Positions 61,446-64,000 of a DNA stretch of 64,000 bases are shown here, piece after piece (the stretch's first letter is position 1; each line of letters starts with the position of its first letter). Position numbers and translations under genes: made by a program. The notes beneath the pieces are model-generated. The model was not told the origin of the DNA and ran no database searches. It saw only the letters and a list, made by a program, of their open reading frames with translations. The stretch comes from Dysidea avara (Eukaryota; Porifera; Demospongiae; Dictyoceratida; Dysideidae): positions 929,001 to 993,000 of the forward strand of contig NC_089284.1 in assembly GCF_963678975.1 (NCBI RefSeq). Direction: 5' to 3'.

Positions 61446-64000
61446 TTGTGGGTTTCTCAAGTTGAAAGCGTGGCGTATGGAACATGGGGACACTCCTACT
61501 CGCTTGCAGTCTCGAAAGCGAATTTGTCGCCCGTCAAGCTCCCAAAACGATCTTGCCACTCTTCGACTGAATCATCAACTGGTTGGTTATTTGACGAATG
61601 TGACCTGGCTTCAGACGATAGTTACTGTGAAGAATGGGACACAGCATTGATGGAAGGAAATCACAGTGAGCCGTTGGTGATGCCAATCGAGCCAGAGGCA
61701 ATGTCATCATCAAGTTTTGTTGCTGCTTATAATGATCAGCTTCTGTTATCTAGAGCACTTGATGAATCATCTGTACCTAGGTCAACATCCCTACCTCCAG
61801 TGATTCCACCTGTAACTACTACGTGCATAGAGCAAAAAGAGTTTTTGCAAAGTATCATTGACAGCATAGCTGGTAAATTCCCAGAACTAGTGTTTACATT
61901 AAGATACAATGGCCTGGACAGCACCAACCCCGTGTTAGAAATATCACAGAGGGCAGTGTTTAATCACCCCCCACTTGGATTGACCCCTCGAGTGTGTGTT
62001 ACCATTCAGAATAAGCACTACAAAGTTCATGTTATGATGAGACCATGGAGTGAAGGAGAGATAAAATCAATTAATGACGTAGAAGAACTTTGTGATTTAT
62101 TTTGCAGGAGATCTCTGTACAAATTCTGTCCTGGAATTGATCCTGTGCATTATGAGAATCAGTACCACAAAACAATTCGATTTCATATCAAAAGTGTTCG
62201 GCAGTCAGAATTTCCATTTTCACGAGTAGATTCTGTGAATTGCAAACTCTGGTTTTTACCTGCATCAAACTGTAAGGTAGCAGAGAAAGATGCTAGTGAA
62301 ATGAAATGTCCTCCTTGCAAACGTTTGGTCCATGACCTAAACCTCCAAAGAAAACGTACCCTGGAAGAAAGCCCAAGCAGAAGGATAAAAAGGCAATGTC
62401 CCTCTTCAAGAGCACGCCTGCAGTATATGTCACCTGCCAGCAAGCAAACACGTAAACGGTATGCTCAATATCAACGATCCAGTAACATTCGGAACTTACG
62501 AAGGCTAGAGGATAGTGAGGTTGTGCTCAGTGATGAACAGAATGTGGAGATGTGTGCAGTAATGGAAGCAACACAAGCTGAAGATTTGGATAAGCTGTAC
62601 CAGGAAGGAGACCAGCATGGAGTAGGAAGTCTAATGAAGACATTGTGGTTGACAGATAAAGATCGCCAGCAAAAGCAGTTTTTCTCAGATCAGGAAAAGA
62701 ATAGTAAGTGATATTTTTTTGTTTTGCATTACTTTTGTCTACTCTTTTCTTTCAGCTAACGGAGGTCGTGGGAACAGGTGGAACATGATTACTATCCGTA
62801 TGGGTAAGTGAATTATTATACCGTATTATTGCTTTCACACTGTTTGTTCCTGTAGCCCTAGCTATTTATACTCGTAGCCCTGCAGCCTACAAAGCTCTGC
62901 AAAGTTTTGATATTTTAAAATTACCATCAAAATCCACCATGCAAGCATTCACTGGAGCTTTCATGCATGCTCCAGGAGCAAGTAACGTTTGCATCATTAA
63001 GCAAGTGGCCCAGTATGTTTTATTTAAAGAAGACTGTCGAAAGAATGGACGACAAGAGCCACAATCAGATGGAGCCTTGATATTTGATGAGGTCAAGGTG
63101 GCCTGTCAGTTAATGTGGAACTCCCGCAACCACCAACTAATGGGGTTGGCAATGACATCGAAGGACATGGCATCTTTGAGCGATGTTTACCGCATTCTAA
63201 AAGATCCTGAAGCCAGCCAAACATCTTATATTCTACAATTTATTTGGAGAGACCTTACCAGCAGCTATGACATAGTGGGTCCTTACTATACATCTGCTGC
63301 CTCAGTGGAAGCCACTTTTGTAGTGGCTTGTTTGTTTGAAACCATCAAGCTTTTTCAACATCATGGTCTGAAGACAAGTTTGTTGGTCTGTGATGGAGGA
63401 TCTGCAAATATTGCTACAATTAAAGCAAGTCATTACTGCCATGGGGCGTATTCGATCAAAGAGGATGGGAATGACAGATATGAGGTAGAGCCATGGATGA
63501 TTAACCCTTTTAATCCTCCAAACAAGATTTTCTGGTTGATTTGTCCATCACACCAGGTAACTGTAATATGATGGTTGTGTTAAGTAATTGCTCTATTTCA
63601 TAGTTGAAGAATATGGTCAATGCACTGTTTTCATCCAAGGAAGGAGGGACGAAACAGTTTAGACGGGGAGACTCTACAGAGTTTGGATGGAAAGCAGTCA
63701 CAGACTTGTATGAGAGAGAGCTGCTACGGGTACACAATGGTCAGGCAAGAATGGTACCAAGATTGAGGGAGGCTCATTGTTTACGTGACTCATGGACAAA
63801 ACTGAATGTATTGCCAGCTAAAATTATGCAGGTAAATTTGAGGTTGTATTTAAAAATAGAAATGTTATGTGACTTATACAACCTTGTATTGTGTTTATGT
63901 ACCACTTGTTTATACAGCAGGAGCAAGTCCTTGGTGAACTATTTTGGTACGTGAATCAGAATCCTCCACCAAACGATGCAGCAAAAGCGCAGGAGACTTT
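61446..64000 (+). CDS. P-like transposase, multi-exon, runs off the window
   Basis: Exons: 61446-62704 (5' limit uncertain: TGA at 61443 and no early ATG, so an upstream exon is likely), about 62758-62806 (NGGRGNRWNMITIRM), 62856-63556, 63604-63831 and 63918 onward, all GT-AG and in phase. The first exon is acidic then basic (CPPCKRLVHDL, RRIKRQCPSS). The core shows LPSKSTMQAFTG, ALIFDEVKVACQL (first acidic residue), LLVCDGGSANIATIK (second) and WLICPSHQLKNMVN, where P transposases have a DPPHLIK motif. Then MVPRLREAHCLRDSWTKLNV and LGELFWYVNQNPPP follow. Family resemblance to the P/THAP9 RNase H-like transposase is clear. No stop or frameshift is seen, so it may be a recent element or a domesticated gene. 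Confidence 0.82.

Overview
The window is nuclear DNA of an animal. Coding sequence is split by GT-AG introns (one gene has 28 exons), intergenic DNA is AT-rich, microsatellites are long, and DNA transposons are abundant. The gene content (TBCK, a carboxypeptidase D-like protein, a secreted subtilase) and the mix of P-like, hAT-like and mariner-like elements suggest an early-branching metazoan such as a sponge. That placement is inference; no rRNA or mitochondrial marker is present.

Layout. 1-4 kb: a plus-strand, intronless gene for a two-domain carboxypeptidase D-like membrane protein. 4-6.8 kb: a 219-bp (GT)n tract and two short MITEs. 6.8-37 kb: three genes on the minus strand, head to tail. 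In transcription order they are TBCK (28 exons over 22 kb, 891 aa, read exon by exon in one continuous phase), a secreted subtilisin-like protease (2 exons, 518 aa), and a very large nuclear protein with about ten DNA-binding helix-turn-helix units (2 exons). TBCK introns hold most of the mobile DNA of this half: a degenerate hAT element with an 8-bp target duplication, a 6-bp-duplication family nested in it, MULE-like and hAT-like MITEs, and a large ATGCATG-rich foldback.

37-48 kb: a transposon graveyard. It holds a hAT MITE, three LINE reverse-transcriptase remnants, mariner-like MITEs, a P-type element with 31-bp inverted ends around a decayed ORF, and a foldback element with ~89-bp perfect ends. 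48-56 kb: two unrelated minisatellite families, one carrying a recent 552-bp duplication. 56-57 kb: a hAT element with a MULE-like MITE nested inside it. 58.6-64 kb: three transposon-derived genes, namely a homologue of the 42-kb ORF, the 3' part of a minus-strand P-element/THAP9-type transposase cut by a MITE in an exon, and a multi-exon plus-strand P-like transposase that runs off the window.

The three cellular minus-strand genes sit close together (about 250 and 530 bp between coding ends). They do not form an obvious pathway: TBCK belongs to endolysosomal/mTOR regulation, the subtilase is secretory, and the HTH protein is probably nuclear. No CRISPR array, rRNA or convincing tRNA was seen.
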